A stretch of DNA of 64,000 nucleotides from Kitasatospora phosalacinea (GCF_030268885.1 NZ_BSSA01000012.1:62001-126000), one strand, 5' to 3'. Positions 9,130 through 17,790 are shown, counted from the stretch's first letter. Notes: generated by a model not told the origin, from the letters alone. Translations and numbers: made by a program.

Positions 9130-9324
9130 GTCGGACGGCCTTTCTGGTCGTGGGTGCACCGGGCGGGGCCGCGGGGCGCCCCGTGGGGGCCCCGGGGCCG
9201 CGGCGCGCCTACCCGCTGCGGCCGGGCCGACGCGCGCCCCGCCCCGAGGGGCGGGGTGCGGCGGGTCGGGGTGTCGGGCGGGTCGGGGTGGGTAGGGGCG
9301 CAGGGAGTCGAGGAGGTGATGGAG

Positions 9325-9420
9325 ATGGCAGCGACCACTGTGGTCCGACGCCCGGCGCCACCGCGTCCGCGTCCCCCGCTCGACCTGCGTACCCCCTCGG
9401 GCCGCCCGATGCCCTACTGA
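9325..9420 (+). CDS. Possible 31-aa Pro/Arg-rich peptide
   Basis: Very short frame starting ATG at 9325, eight bases after a near-consensus AGGAGG (9311-9316); an ATG at 9319 is too close to it. The peptide begins MAATTVVRRPAPPRP and ends TPSGRPMPY. It is the first possible gene of the operon that continues with the 68-aa peptide at 9558, about 140 bases further on. It could be a second precursor peptide, a leader peptide or an accident. The strong ribosome-binding site is the main support. Confidence 0.4.
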   Translation: MAATTVVRRPAPPRPRPPLDLRTPSGRPMPY

Positions 9421-9557
9421 GCCCGCCGTCCGGCGCAGCCCGGAGGACGGGACCGCGGGTCCGGGGCCGGGATGCAGGGAGCGGTTCGTGCTCGTAGTGT
9501 CGAACGAGGGGGCGTCACCCGATCGGGTGGTGAAATCCAGACGAGGAGGCACATCTG

Positions 9558-9764
9558 ATGCTTACTCAGTTCCGGACCGAAACGGCTCCGACGTCACGCA
9601 CCGCGACGTCGACCGAGGCCACGGCCTTGGCGAGCCTGATGCTGGAGGACGAGGCCGTCGTGTCCGACGCGCCCACGTACTCCCCCGAGGCGGTGGGTGG
9701 TGGACTCCTGGTGCTGGGGCTGCTGCTGTCGCCGAAGCCCCCGAAGGAGAAGCCGACCCGCTAG
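9558..9764 (+). CDS. Small peptide, 68 aa, candidate RiPP-type precursor
   Basis: ATG at 9558 with GAGGAGG ten bases upstream. The first ~45 residues are polar and acidic (Thr/Ser/Glu-rich, with LASLMLEDEAVVSDAP), then comes a Gly-Gly-Gly and a short hydrophobic stretch (GGGLLVLGLLLS), then a basic Pro/Lys tail ending KPPKEKPTR. This leader-like and core-like layout, with a double-glycine junction, resembles precursor peptides. The gene is followed 73 bases later by three overlapping genes for enzymes or unknown proteins. No Cys is present, so thioether chemistry is unlikely. Alternatively it is a small membrane-interacting protein. Function not established. Confidence 0.6.
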   Translation: MLTQFRTETAPTSRTATSTEATALASLMLEDEAVVSDAPTYSPEAVGGGLLVLGLLLSPKPPKEKPTR

Positions 9765-9837
9765 GCGGGGCGGTTCGATCGCCGGGCCGGTCCGCCGCGC
9801 GGGCCGACCCGGTACCGCACCAGGAGGGACTTCGCAG

Positions 9838-10608
9838 ATGCCGTTCGCCGAGACACCGCTGCGCGACGAGTACGCCGCCGCCGTCGAACGGGTGGCGCGC
9901 CTGACGCTCGACGCCCTCCGGGACGGCTCCCCCGCCGCCGCGCTCGCGGAGCAGCCGGCGGCGACCGCGCCCCGACCGCTGCTGGCGGCGGTCCGGGTCC
10001 TCGGCGCCGATCTCTTCGCCCCCCGCCTGCTGGCCGGGGCCGGGCCGGACGGGCCCACCGCCGCGCTGCTGGCCGAGGCCCGGCGGGTCCTCCCGGCCCC
10101 GCTGGCCCCCTCCGAAGAAGCCGCCCGGGTGCTCGGGTGGCAGGACTGGGCCGTCGGGCACCTGCTCGCCCGCACCCCGTACGGGGGCGCCGTGCCGCCG
10201 CCCGCGGCACTGCCCGGGCCGGAGGAGGTGGGCTGGCGGGCCTGGTCGGTGCGGATGGCCCAGCTGTCCGGGCTGGCGCTGCCCGGGCTCGACGGGCCGG
10301 TGCACGAGGGCGCCCGCCGACACGTCCTGGGGCTCGCCCGCGGCACCGTCCGCTCGCTGCTGCGCCACGACCTCACCACCGCCGCCCGGCTCGCCCGCTG
10401 GCTCGCCTGGACCGAGGCCGAGGGCCTGCCGCCGCGGCTGGAGCTCGGGCCCGTGCTGGACCGGATCCGACTGGCCGGGGACGGCAGCGCCCGCACCGGG
10501 CTGGACCTCGCCGTCGCCGGGCGCCTCGCCGCAGGCTCCGCGGGTTCCGGTGCTGCTGGAGGCGCCGAAGGCAGCGGGGGCTCCGCCGACGGGGGGCGGG
10601 CCGCGTGA
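9838..10608 (+). CDS. Unknown protein, 256 aa (peptide operon, first large gene)
   Basis: Unrecognised Ala/Leu/Arg-rich, all-helical-looking protein. ATG at 9838 has AGGAGGGA twelve bases upstream; earlier in-frame codons lie within or beyond the 68-aa gene and have poor composition. Visible landmarks are LGWQDWAVGHLLARTPYG near residue 100 and a Gly/Ser/Ala-rich C-terminal tail of about 30 residues. No membrane segment, signal peptide or nucleotide-binding motif is evident. It overlaps the next gene by four bases (GTGA), so the two products are made together and may form a complex. Confidence 0.7.
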   Translation: MPFAETPLRDEYAAAVERVARLTLDALRDGSPAAALAEQPAATAPRPLLAAVRVLGADLFAPRLLAGAGPDGPTAALLAEARRVLPAPLAPSEEAARVLGWQDWAVGHLLARTPYGGAVPPPAALPGPEEVGWRAWSVRMAQLSGLALPGLDGPVHEGARRHVLGLARGTVRSLLRHDLTTAARLARWLAWTEAEGLPPRLELGPVLDRIRLAGDGSARTGLDLAVAGRLAAGSAGSGAAGGAEGSGGSADGGRAA

Positions 10609-11534
10609 TCGACACCGAGGTCCTCGCCACCGCCCAGCGGCTCGGCTCCCGCGCGCTGTCCTGGCTGCACGCCGCGCACCGGGACGGCCTCGGGCGGATC
10701 CCGGACAACACCCTGATCGACTTCGCCGACGCCGACAACGCCTACAAGCCGCTCGGCGAGGTCGCGCTCGCCGCCTCGCTGGTCCTGCGCGACGGCGTCA
10801 GCGGCCCCGCCGACACCCGGGCCGCGCGCGAACTCCTGGACGGCTGCTGGGCGCAGCTGCGCGAGGGCGACCTGCTGTACGAGCGCCAGCTGCACCACTT
10901 CACCATGACGGACCCGCTGGAGACCTACGGCCACTTCGCCCGGGCCGGGTACCGGCACCCGGCGCTGGAGGAGCTGCTCGACTCGCTCGGCCGCCTGCGG
11001 GCCGCGCACGCCGAGGAGATCCGGCCCAACCGGCGCCTCGGCGTCGCCAACGCCCGGCGGGTCGTCGGGCTCGACCACCGGCCGGACTGGGAGGCGCTGG
11101 CCCGCGGCACCTGGCTCGGCGCCCGCCCGGAGCCCTGGGCCGTGAACTGGATGACCGGCTACGACATCACCCACACCGTCTTCCACCTGACCGACTGGGG
11201 CGCCCGCCCGGAGGGCCTGCCCGGGCCGATGCGCGACTACGTGCGGGACTGGCTGCCCGTCTGGCTGGACGTCTGGGCGGAGGTCGGGCAGTGGGACCTG
11301 GTCGCGGAGCTGCTGGTGGTCGACGCCTGCTTCGGCGAGCCGACCACCGGGCGGCAGGGCTGGGACGCGCTGGCCGCCGTCCAGCACGAGGACGGGCTGC
11401 TGCCGCGCGACGGCGACCCGGTCGACGGGGACCGCGAGCGGGCGTTCCTGGACCACCAGCACACCGCCGTCGTCGCGGTGGTGGCCGGGGACGTCACGCT
11501 CGCCCGGGCACTGCGGGCGACGGCCGACGCGTGA
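10605..11534 (+). CDS. Unknown protein, 309 aa, possible DUF6895-like helical-repeat enzyme
   Basis: Soluble, Trp/His-rich helical protein. GTG at 10605 overlaps the previous stop. Conserved-looking polar clusters are KPLGEVALAASL (about residue 47), ERQLHHFTMTDPLETYGHF (about 92-110) and NWMTGYDITHTVFHLTDWG (about 180-198); several His/Asp in these could be ligands of an alpha/alpha-barrel active site. I tentatively connect it with the DUF6895 family of actinomycete proteins, whose function is unknown, but cannot verify this. It is coupled to the serine hydrolase downstream (GTGA overlap). Confidence 0.65.
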   Translation: MIDTEVLATAQRLGSRALSWLHAAHRDGLGRIPDNTLIDFADADNAYKPLGEVALAASLVLRDGVSGPADTRAARELLDGCWAQLREGDLLYERQLHHFTMTDPLETYGHFARAGYRHPALEELLDSLGRLRAAHAEEIRPNRRLGVANARRVVGLDHRPDWEALARGTWLGARPEPWAVNWMTGYDITHTVFHLTDWGARPEGLPGPMRDYVRDWLPVWLDVWAEVGQWDLVAELLVVDACFGEPTTGRQGWDALAAVQHEDGLLPRDGDPVDGDRERAFLDHQHTAVVAVVAGDVTLARALRATADA

Positions 11535-12580
11535 GCGGGGTGGCGGACCGCGCGGGCGAGGTGGCGGACGCGGTCGCGGCGGCCGTGCGGGCGGGCGCGG
11601 CCTCGTCCGCGACCGCGGTGGTGGTGGCCGTGGCGGTCGGCGACCGGGAGCAGGTGCGGTGCTTCGGGCGGACGGGCCGGGGACGGGCGGCGCCGTGCAC
11701 CCCGGACACCGTCTTCGAACTCGGCTCCGTCAGCAAGACGTTCACCGCGCTGCTGCTCGCCGCGATGGCGGCGGACGGCGAACTGGCCCTGCACGACCCG
11801 GTGGCGCACCTGCTGCCCGCCGACTGGCCCGGGCCGACCGTCCGCTCCGGCGGTCCGGTCCGGCTGCTGCACCTGGCCACCCACACCTCGGGCCTCCCCC
11901 GGCTGCCGCCGGGCCTGCTCGTCTCGGCCCTGCCGACCTGGGGCGGCAATCCGTACGCGGCCTTCGGCGAGGAGGAGCTGCGGGCGGCCCTGGCCCGGAC
12001 CACCGTGCGGGCCGCCCCGGGCAGCCGGTACCGGTACTCCAACTACGGGGTCGGGCTGCTGGGCCGGGCGCTGGCGGAGCGCGCCGGGCTCTCGTACGGC
12101 GGGCTGCTCGCACGGCGGGTGCTGTCGCCGCTGGGGCTGGGCGCCACGACCTGCGCCCCGGACGCGGCCGGACGGGCGGTCGGGCACCGGCACGGGCGGG
12201 CGCTGCCGCCCTGGCGGATCCCCGGCCTGCCGGGGGCGGGCGCGGTGCGGGCGAGCGGCGCCGACCTGCTGCGCTACCTGCGGGCCCACCTCGACGCCGG
12301 CCCCGCCGACCTGGCGGCCGCCCTGCGGGAGGTCCGGCGGCCGCGGCTGCGGCTGCCGGGCTCCGGCGACGAACTGTGCCTGGTGTGGAACCGCCGCCGC
12401 TCGGCCGGTCGGGACCTGTACTTCCACTCCGGCGGCACCCGGGGTTTCACGGCCTTCGTCGGGTTCTCCCCGCAGGGGTCGGTCGCGGTGGCGGCGCTGG
12501 CCAACGCCGGGCCGGTGCTGAACGGACGCTTCGTCCAGGCGGGGTACGAGGTGCTGCGGGCCGCGGGGCGGCAGGCGTGA
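11531..12580 (+). CDS. Beta-lactamase-fold serine hydrolase (class C / D-Ala-D-Ala peptidase family)
   Basis: 349 residues, GTG start overlapping the previous gene. The three catalytic motifs of the penicillin-recognising enzyme superfamily are present: Ser66-Val-Ser-Lys69 (nucleophile and base), Tyr-Ser-Asn near residue 172 (YRYSNYGVG), and His-Ser-Gly-Gly near 298. There is no signal peptide, so it acts in the cytoplasm, unlike true beta-lactamases or cell-wall peptidases. Members of this family include esterases, amidases and aminopeptidases. In this operon it could cleave or acylate the small peptide encoded upstream; that is inference from position only. Confidence 0.85.
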   Translation: MSGVADRAGEVADAVAAAVRAGAASSATAVVVAVAVGDREQVRCFGRTGRGRAAPCTPDTVFELGSVSKTFTALLLAAMAADGELALHDPVAHLLPADWPGPTVRSGGPVRLLHLATHTSGLPRLPPGLLVSALPTWGGNPYAAFGEEELRAALARTTVRAAPGSRYRYSNYGVGLLGRALAERAGLSYGGLLARRVLSPLGLGATTCAPDAAGRAVGHRHGRALPPWRIPGLPGAGAVRASGADLLRYLRAHLDAGPADLAAALREVRRPRLRLPGSGDELCLVWNRRRSAGRDLYFHSGGTRGFTAFVGFSPQGSVAVAALANAGPVLNGRFVQAGYEVLRAAGRQA

Positions 12581-12929
12581 GCGGCCCCGCACGGGAGGCC
12601 CCGGCCCGGAGCCGGGCGGGCGGGCCGCAGCGGGCGGGGCGGGGGTGGGGGCGAGCCCACGCGGCACCGGCCGGTGGCCGGACGCGGACGCGACCGACGA
12701 CGGAGTCCGGGACCGCGGGACGGCGGGCCCCGCAGCGGACCGTCCGGCCCGGAGCCGGCGGACCGGCGGCCGGGAAGGGCCGGGCGGGGGCGAGCGCACG
12801 CGGCACCGGCCGGCGCACCGGACCGGGACGCGTCCGGCCGCCGGTCCGGGCGTCGCGCCCGGGACTGGGCGGGCCGTCGGCGGGGCAGACGGGCGGGTGG
12901 GAAGTCCGTACGGGAGTGGAGGCGAGCAC
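12581..12929. repeat. Intergenic region with a 27-bp direct repeat
   Basis: About 350 bases without a credible gene. A 27-bp sequence containing CACGCGGCACCGGCCGG occurs at 12648-12674 and again at 12787-12813 with one mismatch, 139 bases apart. Both lie in extremely GC-rich DNA. The end of the serine-hydrolase operon and the promoter of the next gene must also be here, but no clear hairpin or promoter was found. Confidence 0.55.
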
Positions 12930-13742
12930 ATGGCACCGATCGGTGAGCCGCAACGGCCGGAGGGTCTCCCCGAGGACCCGGACGAGATCGCGGCGAAACT
13001 GGCCCGGATCGCCGCCGAGGCGGAGGAGCGGGACGGCGGGCCGCGGAACGGGACGGCGCACCGGGTGCGTGCGCTGGCGCGGCGGCTGCGCAACGGCCTG
13101 GCCCGCGGCGGCCACCGGCTCGGGACGGGCCCCCGCACCGGGCTGCGGCTGCTGACGGAGCGGCTGCTGGACGCGGCCCCGCGGATCCCGGTGCGGAACC
13201 TGGCGACGCTCCGGGCCCAGCACCCCGGGGCCCGGACGCCGGACGAGCTGGCGGACCTGCTCGTCGCCGGGTCGGTGCGGGCCTCGACGGCGGTCGGCGC
13301 GAGCGCCGGGACGGTGGCGATGATGCCCGTGCCGCTGGCGATGCCGGTCGAGCTGGCGTCCGAGCTGCTCGCCTCCGCGGCGATCGAGCTGAAGCTGATC
13401 GCCGAGCTGTACGCGGTCTACGGCCAGGTGCCGGAGGGTTCCGCGCGGCAGCGCTCGTACGCGTACCTGGCGGTGTGGAGCGAGGGCCGCGCCCTGGACC
13501 TGACCCGCCCGGGGACGCTGCTGGCGCTGAACCGGAGCGCGGCGCTGCGCCGCCAGGTGAGCAGGCGCCTGACGCGCTCGGGGCTGCGCAGGCTCCCGAC
13601 CCTGGCCCCGCTGCTGGCCGGTGCGGTGATCGGGGCGCGGGTCAACCGCAAGGACACCCTGCGCCTGGCCACGACCGTCCGGGAGGGCCTGCGCGGGCGC
13701 CGGCCCGCCGACCCCGGCTACTGGGACGCCGCCGGGGCCTGA
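12930..13742 (+). CDS. EcsC-like hypothetical protein, 270 aa
   Basis: ATG at 12930 with GGAG nine bases upstream. After a basic N-terminus the middle of the protein has two hydrophobic segments (ASTAVGASAGTVAMMPVPLAM and LASELLASAAIELKLIAELY, about residues 117-160) and ends with LLAGAVIGARVNRKDTLRL. This pattern resembles actinomycete proteins related to the EcsC family, which are membrane-associated and of unknown biochemical role. An in-frame extension upstream is Arg/Gly-rich and overlaps the repeat region, so it was not accepted. Stands alone; the next gene is convergent. Confidence 0.6.
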   Translation: MAPIGEPQRPEGLPEDPDEIAAKLARIAAEAEERDGGPRNGTAHRVRALARRLRNGLARGGHRLGTGPRTGLRLLTERLLDAAPRIPVRNLATLRAQHPGARTPDELADLLVAGSVRASTAVGASAGTVAMMPVPLAMPVELASELLASAAIELKLIAELYAVYGQVPEGSARQRSYAYLAVWSEGRALDLTRPGTLLALNRSAALRRQVSRRLTRSGLRRLPTLAPLLAGAVIGARVNRKDTLRLATTVREGLRGRRPADPGYWDAAGA

Positions 13743-13761
13743 ACGCGGGCCGTTCCGGTGG

Positions 13762-15795
13762 TCAGCCGCGCTCGGCGCAGTTCTCCGCCTCCGCCAGGTA
13801 GCGGGCTACCGGCCCGAGCGTCAGCAGTCCGCTCGCCGCGCCCGCGTGCTCGGCCCGGGCGGGGCGCAGGGCCGCCGCGGCGCGGGCGGCGGTGCGGGGT
13901 TCGCCGAGGCGGGCGGCGGCGTGGGCGGTGAGGCACCAGAGTGCCTCCTGCAGGTGGTCGTGGGGCGGTTCGGGGGCGGTGGCGAGGGCGGCGCGGGCCT
14001 CCTGCGGCCGGTGCTGGGCGAGCAGCACCAGGGACTGCGTCCAGGGGCGGTAGGGGCCCCAGTCGAGGGCGGGGTCGGTGGGCGCGGGGCGGCCGTGCAG
14101 GAGGCGCAGGCCCAGCAGGGCGAGGGGGAACAGGCCGCGGTGCAGTCCCGGCATGGCCGCCGACGCGGCGAGGGCGTCCTCGGCGGCGCGGTAGTGGGCC
14201 GCGGCGGTGGCGGCGCTCGGTCCGCCGGGTTCGGTGCTGCGGGCGGCCGTGGCCCGGGCCCGGAACCAGGCGGTGAGGACGGGGACGAGGGACGCCTCGG
14301 TGGTGGCGGCGAGCCGCTCGGCGGCCTCCGCGTGCCCGGCCGCGGCGTCCAGGTCGCCGCGGGCGGAGGCGGACTGCAGGCGGACGAGCCGCCCCAGCAC
14401 GGCGAAGTTCGGCAGGCCGTGCCGGGTGGCCAGGTCGAGGATCTCGGCGCCGGTCGCGTCCCGGGCGGGCGCGAGCCCGGGGCGGGTGAAGGACTGGAGG
14501 AAGACGCCGTTCAGGGCGAAGACCAGCAGGGCGGGGTCGTCCAGGCCCCGGGCCAGCGCCTCCGCCTCGCGCGCGGCCCGGGCGGCGTGCGCCTCGGCGT
14601 CGGTGCCGGTCAGGTCGGCGCTGCGGCTCTCGACCGCGACGGTGGCCAGCAGGCGGGCGCGCAGCTCGGCGGGCCCTGCGGGGCCGAGCGCGTCGAGGGT
14701 GCGCTCGGCCGCTTCGACGACGGCCCGGGACTGCTCGGGGTCGTCGGCCCGGCTCCAGAGCGCGGGCACGTCGTAGGCGCCGATGACGCGGGCGGTCAGG
14801 GCGACGTCCCCGGTGCGCTCCGCGGCCCGGACGGCGGCGAGGCGGTCGCGCCGCGAGTGCGCCAGGGCGTCGCCGCCCGCCAGGGCCAGGGTGCGGGCCA
14901 GTTCGACGGTGGTGCGCGGGCCGAGCCGTACGCCGGTGGGCCAGGTGGTGGGCGTGGTCGGGGAGCCGGCCGGGGGCCGGGGCTCGGCCGGGGGCGGGGA
15001 CGGTGGGGTGCCGCGGAGGATGTCCGTCTCCAGGCGGCGGAGGTCGGCGCCGGGGTCGAGGCCGAGCTGGTCGGCGAGCATGGTGCGGGCGCGGCGGAGG
15101 GTGGCCAGCGCGTCCGCCTGGCGGCCCGCCCCGTGCAGGGCGCGGGCCAGCAGTCCCCAGGCGGGCTCGCGCCAGGGATGTTCGGCGACGTGGGCGCCGA
15201 GTTCGGCGACGAGTCCGGCCCCCGCGCCCGCGCTCGCGTCGAGCAGGAGGCGGGCGCGCAGTTCCGTCGCCTCCAGGCGCAGTTCCTCCAGCCTGGTGCG
15301 TTCGCGCCGGGCCCAGGCGGCGGCGGTCACGTCGGCGTAGGCCGGGCCGCGCCAGGCGGCGAGGGCCGCGTCGAGGTCGGCCAGCGCGGCGGGGACGGCG
15401 GACGGGGTGGCGGGGGACGGGGTGGCGGGGGACGGGGTGGCGGGGGTGCGCCGGGCGCGGGTCAGGGCGTCCTCGAAGCGGTGGACGTCGACGGCCTCGC
15501 GCGGCAGGCGCAGGGCGTAGCCGGGGCCTTCGGTGACCAGGAGGCGCGGCGGAGTGCGGGGCGGCCGTTCGGGTTCCAGGGCGCGGCGCAGCGCGGCGAC
15601 GAAGGTGCGCAGGGCGCCGACGGCGCGCACCGGCGGATCGGGCCACAGGTCGTCCACGAGGGTGTCGGTGGCGACCATCCGCCCCTCGGCGGCGACGAGC
15701 CGGGCGAGCACCTCGCGGTGGCGGGGGCCGCCCAGGTCGACGGGGGTGCCGTCGTCGTGGAGGGCCCGCACGGCGCCGAGCACGTCGATTCGCAT
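13762..15795 (-). CDS. SARP-like BTAD transcriptional regulator with TPR-like C-terminus
   Basis: 677-residue regulator. Residues ~1-95 form an OmpR-type winged helix (MRIDVLGAVRALHDDG, GGPRHREVLARLV, VGALRTFVAALRRALEP). Residues ~100-250 are a bacterial transcriptional activation domain (AWRGPAYADV, ELRLEATELRARLLLD, HPWREPAWGLLARALHGAGRQADAL). The rest is helical, TPR-like. There is no NTP-binding domain, so it is smaller than AfsR. Start is the ATG at 15795; the frame stays open far upstream, but that sequence is the antisense of the next gene. A short TPSPA repeat (three units, about 15405-15445) forms a linker. Target genes cannot be read from the sequence; the divergent hydrolase is one candidate. 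Confidence 0.85.
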   Translation of the reverse strand: MRIDVLGAVRALHDDGTPVDLGGPRHREVLARLVAAEGRMVATDTLVDDLWPDPPVRAVGALRTFVAALRRALEPERPPRTPPRLLVTEGPGYALRLPREAVDVHRFEDALTRARRTPATPSPATPSPATPSAVPAALADLDAALAAWRGPAYADVTAAAWARRERTRLEELRLEATELRARLLLDASAGAGAGLVAELGAHVAEHPWREPAWGLLARALHGAGRQADALATLRRARTMLADQLGLDPGADLRRLETDILRGTPPSPPPAEPRPPAGSPTTPTTWPTGVRLGPRTTVELARTLALAGGDALAHSRRDRLAAVRAAERTGDVALTARVIGAYDVPALWSRADDPEQSRAVVEAAERTLDALGPAGPAELRARLLATVAVESRSADLTGTDAEAHAARAAREAEALARGLDDPALLVFALNGVFLQSFTRPGLAPARDATGAEILDLATRHGLPNFAVLGRLVRLQSASARGDLDAAAGHAEAAERLAATTEASLVPVLTAWFRARATAARSTEPGGPSAATAAAHYRAAEDALAASAAMPGLHRGLFPLALLGLRLLHGRPAPTDPALDWGPYRPWTQSLVLLAQHRPQEARAALATAPEPPHDHLQEALWCLTAHAAARLGEPRTAARAAAALRPARAEHAGAASGLLTLGPVARYLAEAENCAERG

Positions 15796-15930
15796 GCCCC
15801 CATCTTCCGGGTCCGGGGGTGGTGGCGTCGAAGCGTGCTGATCGGCTGCTGATCGGCCTCGTCCAGGCTGGTCGCACCAGTCCTCGGACCGGCTCCGCCC
15901 GGTCCGCCGACCCCCTGGAAGGGGTTTGTC

Positions 15931-16809
15931 ATGACGCTCTCCGTTCCCGGTTTCGACCGTGTCCGCCTGCCCGGTGCGGACGGGGTGGAGCTGACCGCCG
16001 CCGTCGGCGGCAGCGGCAGTCCGGTCGTGCTGCTGCACGGCTTCCCGCAGACCCACCTGATGTGGCGGCACGTCGCCGGACGGCTCGCCGACCGGCACAC
16101 GGTGATCTGCCCCGACCTGCGCGGCTACGGCGCCAGCGACAAGCCGGTGGCCACCGGCCCCGAGGTGTACTCCAAGCGCACCATGGCCGCGGACGTGGTC
16201 GCCCTGGCGGCGGCGCTCGGCCACGAGCGCTTCGCCCTGGTCGGCCACGACCGGGGCGCGCTGGTCGCCTTCCGGGCCGGTCTGGACCACCCGGAGACGA
16301 TCACCCACCTGGGCATCCTCGACGTCGTACCGACGCTGGACATGTGGGAGGTGCTGCACGGCGTCCCGGCGGCGGTCGGCTACCACCTCTTCCTGATGGC
16401 GCAGCCGCCGGGGCTGCCGGAGACGATGATCGCCAACAGCGCGGACGCGTTCTTCGGCTCGTTCCTCGACGCGTGGGCGGGCGACCCGGCCGCGCTGCCG
16501 CCGGAGGTGCGCGCCGAGTACCTGCGGGCCAGCGCCGCGGCGGTGCCGTCGATCGTCGCGGACTACCGGGCCTCGGCGGGCATCGACGTCACCCACGACC
16601 GGGCGGACCTGGACGCCGGGTCGCAGCTGGCGATGCCGGTGACGGTGATCCAGCAGGACTGGGGCGCCCAGCTGGGCTACGACGCCGCCGGGGTGTGGCG
16701 GGCGTGGGCACCCGACCTGGAGCACCGGCTGACCGGGGCGGGACACTTCATGGCAGAGGAGGCGCCCGACGAGATCGCGGGGGCGATCCGCGAACTGCTG
16801 CTCCGCTGA
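15931..16809 (+). CDS. Alpha/beta hydrolase of the haloacetate dehalogenase / epoxide hydrolase group
   Basis: 292-residue alpha/beta hydrolase. The oxyanion segment is LLHGFPQTHLMWRHV (about residues 34-48), followed by PDLRGYGASDKP and the nucleophile elbow GHDRGALVAF (Asp about residue 107). An Asp nucleophile rather than Ser places it with dehalogenases and epoxide hydrolases, and the RGYGASDKP segment resembles fluoroacetate dehalogenases. A C-terminal GHFMAEEAPDEI supplies the catalytic His. AAGGGG precedes the ATG. It is divergent from the BTAD regulator, 135 bases apart, and may be controlled by it. True substrate unknown. Confidence 0.85.
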   Translation: MTLSVPGFDRVRLPGADGVELTAAVGGSGSPVVLLHGFPQTHLMWRHVAGRLADRHTVICPDLRGYGASDKPVATGPEVYSKRTMAADVVALAAALGHERFALVGHDRGALVAFRAGLDHPETITHLGILDVVPTLDMWEVLHGVPAAVGYHLFLMAQPPGLPETMIANSADAFFGSFLDAWAGDPAALPPEVRAEYLRASAAAVPSIVADYRASAGIDVTHDRADLDAGSQLAMPVTVIQQDWGAQLGYDAAGVWRAWAPDLEHRLTGAGHFMAEEAPDEIAGAIRELLLR

Positions 16810-17323
16810 GCCCTGCGCCGGACGGCGGGCGAGCGGGCGGCGGGCCGGCGAGCGGGCCGACGGGCGGACCAACAGGCAGGCGAGCGGGCGAGCAGGTGAG
16901 CAGCCAGACCGAGGCACCGGCCGCCGGACGGCGAGCCACGAGGTGGGCGGGTGCCGCGGCAGGGGCGGTCGGCCAGCCGCGTCCGTGGGCCGCCCGCTCA
17001 CCCGGCCTGACGGCAAGCGGGCAAGCCGACAGGCGGTCAAGCGAGCCGACAGGTGAGCAAGCAGGCAGGCAGGCGAGCAAGCAGACCGAGGCACCGGCCC
17101 CGGACGGCGAGCCACGAGGTGGGCGGGTGCCGCGGCAGGGGCGGGCGGCCGGCCGCGTCCGTGGGCCGCCTGCTGGTTCGGCCTGGCGGCGGGTCGGCTG
17201 CTCGCCGGTACCGGCTGCGGGGGGATGGGGGCGATCCGGATCGGGTGGGGTTTCGAAGGAATCCGGGAATTGTCCGCCACGCGTCAGGGCGGGGTGGGAC
17301 GATCACGGTCGGGAGGGGGTCGG
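16810..17323. repeat. Repeat-rich intergenic region with a ~108-bp direct repeat
   Basis: About 510 bases without a credible gene. Two copies of a ~108-bp sequence lie at 16905-17014 and 17082-17190, in the same orientation. They are nearly identical over their first 80 bases (for example GACGGCGAGCCACGAGGTGG) apart from a one-base indel, then diverge slightly. Around and between them are many short GCGAGC / AAGCAGGCAGG units. Frames across the copies are open only because of composition and differ between copies owing to the indel, which argues against coding. It looks like an old tandem duplication or a pair of repetitive elements. Confidence 0.75.
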
Positions 17324-17758
17324 GTGGAGGCGATCGAGGTCGGGGCGGGGCGGGTGTGGGGGCCGTGGCCCGAGTTGATGGCCGATCGGCGGCCGGTTGT
17401 CGTGGTGCCGCTGGCTCCGGGGCTGGCCGTGTCCGCTGCGGAGGGGTGGAGCGGTGCCGAGGTCCTTCCGCGGTTGCAGGAGGGGTGGTCGGCCGCCTTC
17501 GACGGCGTCCGGCTGGTCGTCACCCGTCCCGACGGCACCGCCTGGTACGACGGTCCGCTCGCGGCGGCCCGCGACTGGGCCCGGGCCGTGCGGGCCCACC
17601 GCACCCTGCTGATCGTCACCGGCCCCTTCACCGCCCCGTTCGACCTGCACCCCGCCGCCGCCGCGGGCAGGCTGTCCGTGCTGGCGGTCCCGGCCCGGCT
17701 GGTCGACGCGCACGGACTGCCCGGGGCCGTCGGACGGGCGGCTCCCGGCCACGGCTAG
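17324..17758 (+). CDS. Hypothetical protein, 144 aa
   Basis: Unrecognised. The GTG at 17324 follows a GGAGGGG sequence and begins VEAIEVGAGRVWGPWPE; an upstream in-frame ATG at 17225 gives an Arg/Gly-rich, unconvincing extension. The protein contains a plausible small alpha/beta core with WSAAFDGVRLVVTRPDGTAWYDG, then RTLLIVTGPFTAPFDL. No motif identifies a function. The next gene starts 33 bases downstream on the same strand, so the two may form a transcription unit. Confidence 0.5.
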   Translation: MEAIEVGAGRVWGPWPELMADRRPVVVVPLAPGLAVSAAEGWSGAEVLPRLQEGWSAAFDGVRLVVTRPDGTAWYDGPLAAARDWARAVRAHRTLLIVTGPFTAPFDLHPAAAAGRLSVLAVPARLVDAHGLPGAVGRAAPGHG

Positions 17759-17790
17759 GCTGACCGGTCAACCGCACGGGGAGGCAGTGG

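Noticed and set aside
11531..12580. Antibiotic-resistance beta-lactamase
   Set aside because: No signal peptide and coupled to unknown cytoplasmic proteins; the motifs fit the broad serine-hydrolase/esterase group.
16748..17080. Possible - strand Cys/Leu/Pro-rich small protein
   Set aside because: It crosses one copy of the repeat, and the frame is not kept in the second copy because of the indel; no ribosome-binding site.
15796..17280. Upstream extension of the BTAD regulator to more than 1100 residues
   Set aside because: The extra part is the antisense of the alpha/beta hydrolase gene and the repeat region; the regulator has a natural start MRIDVLG at 15795.
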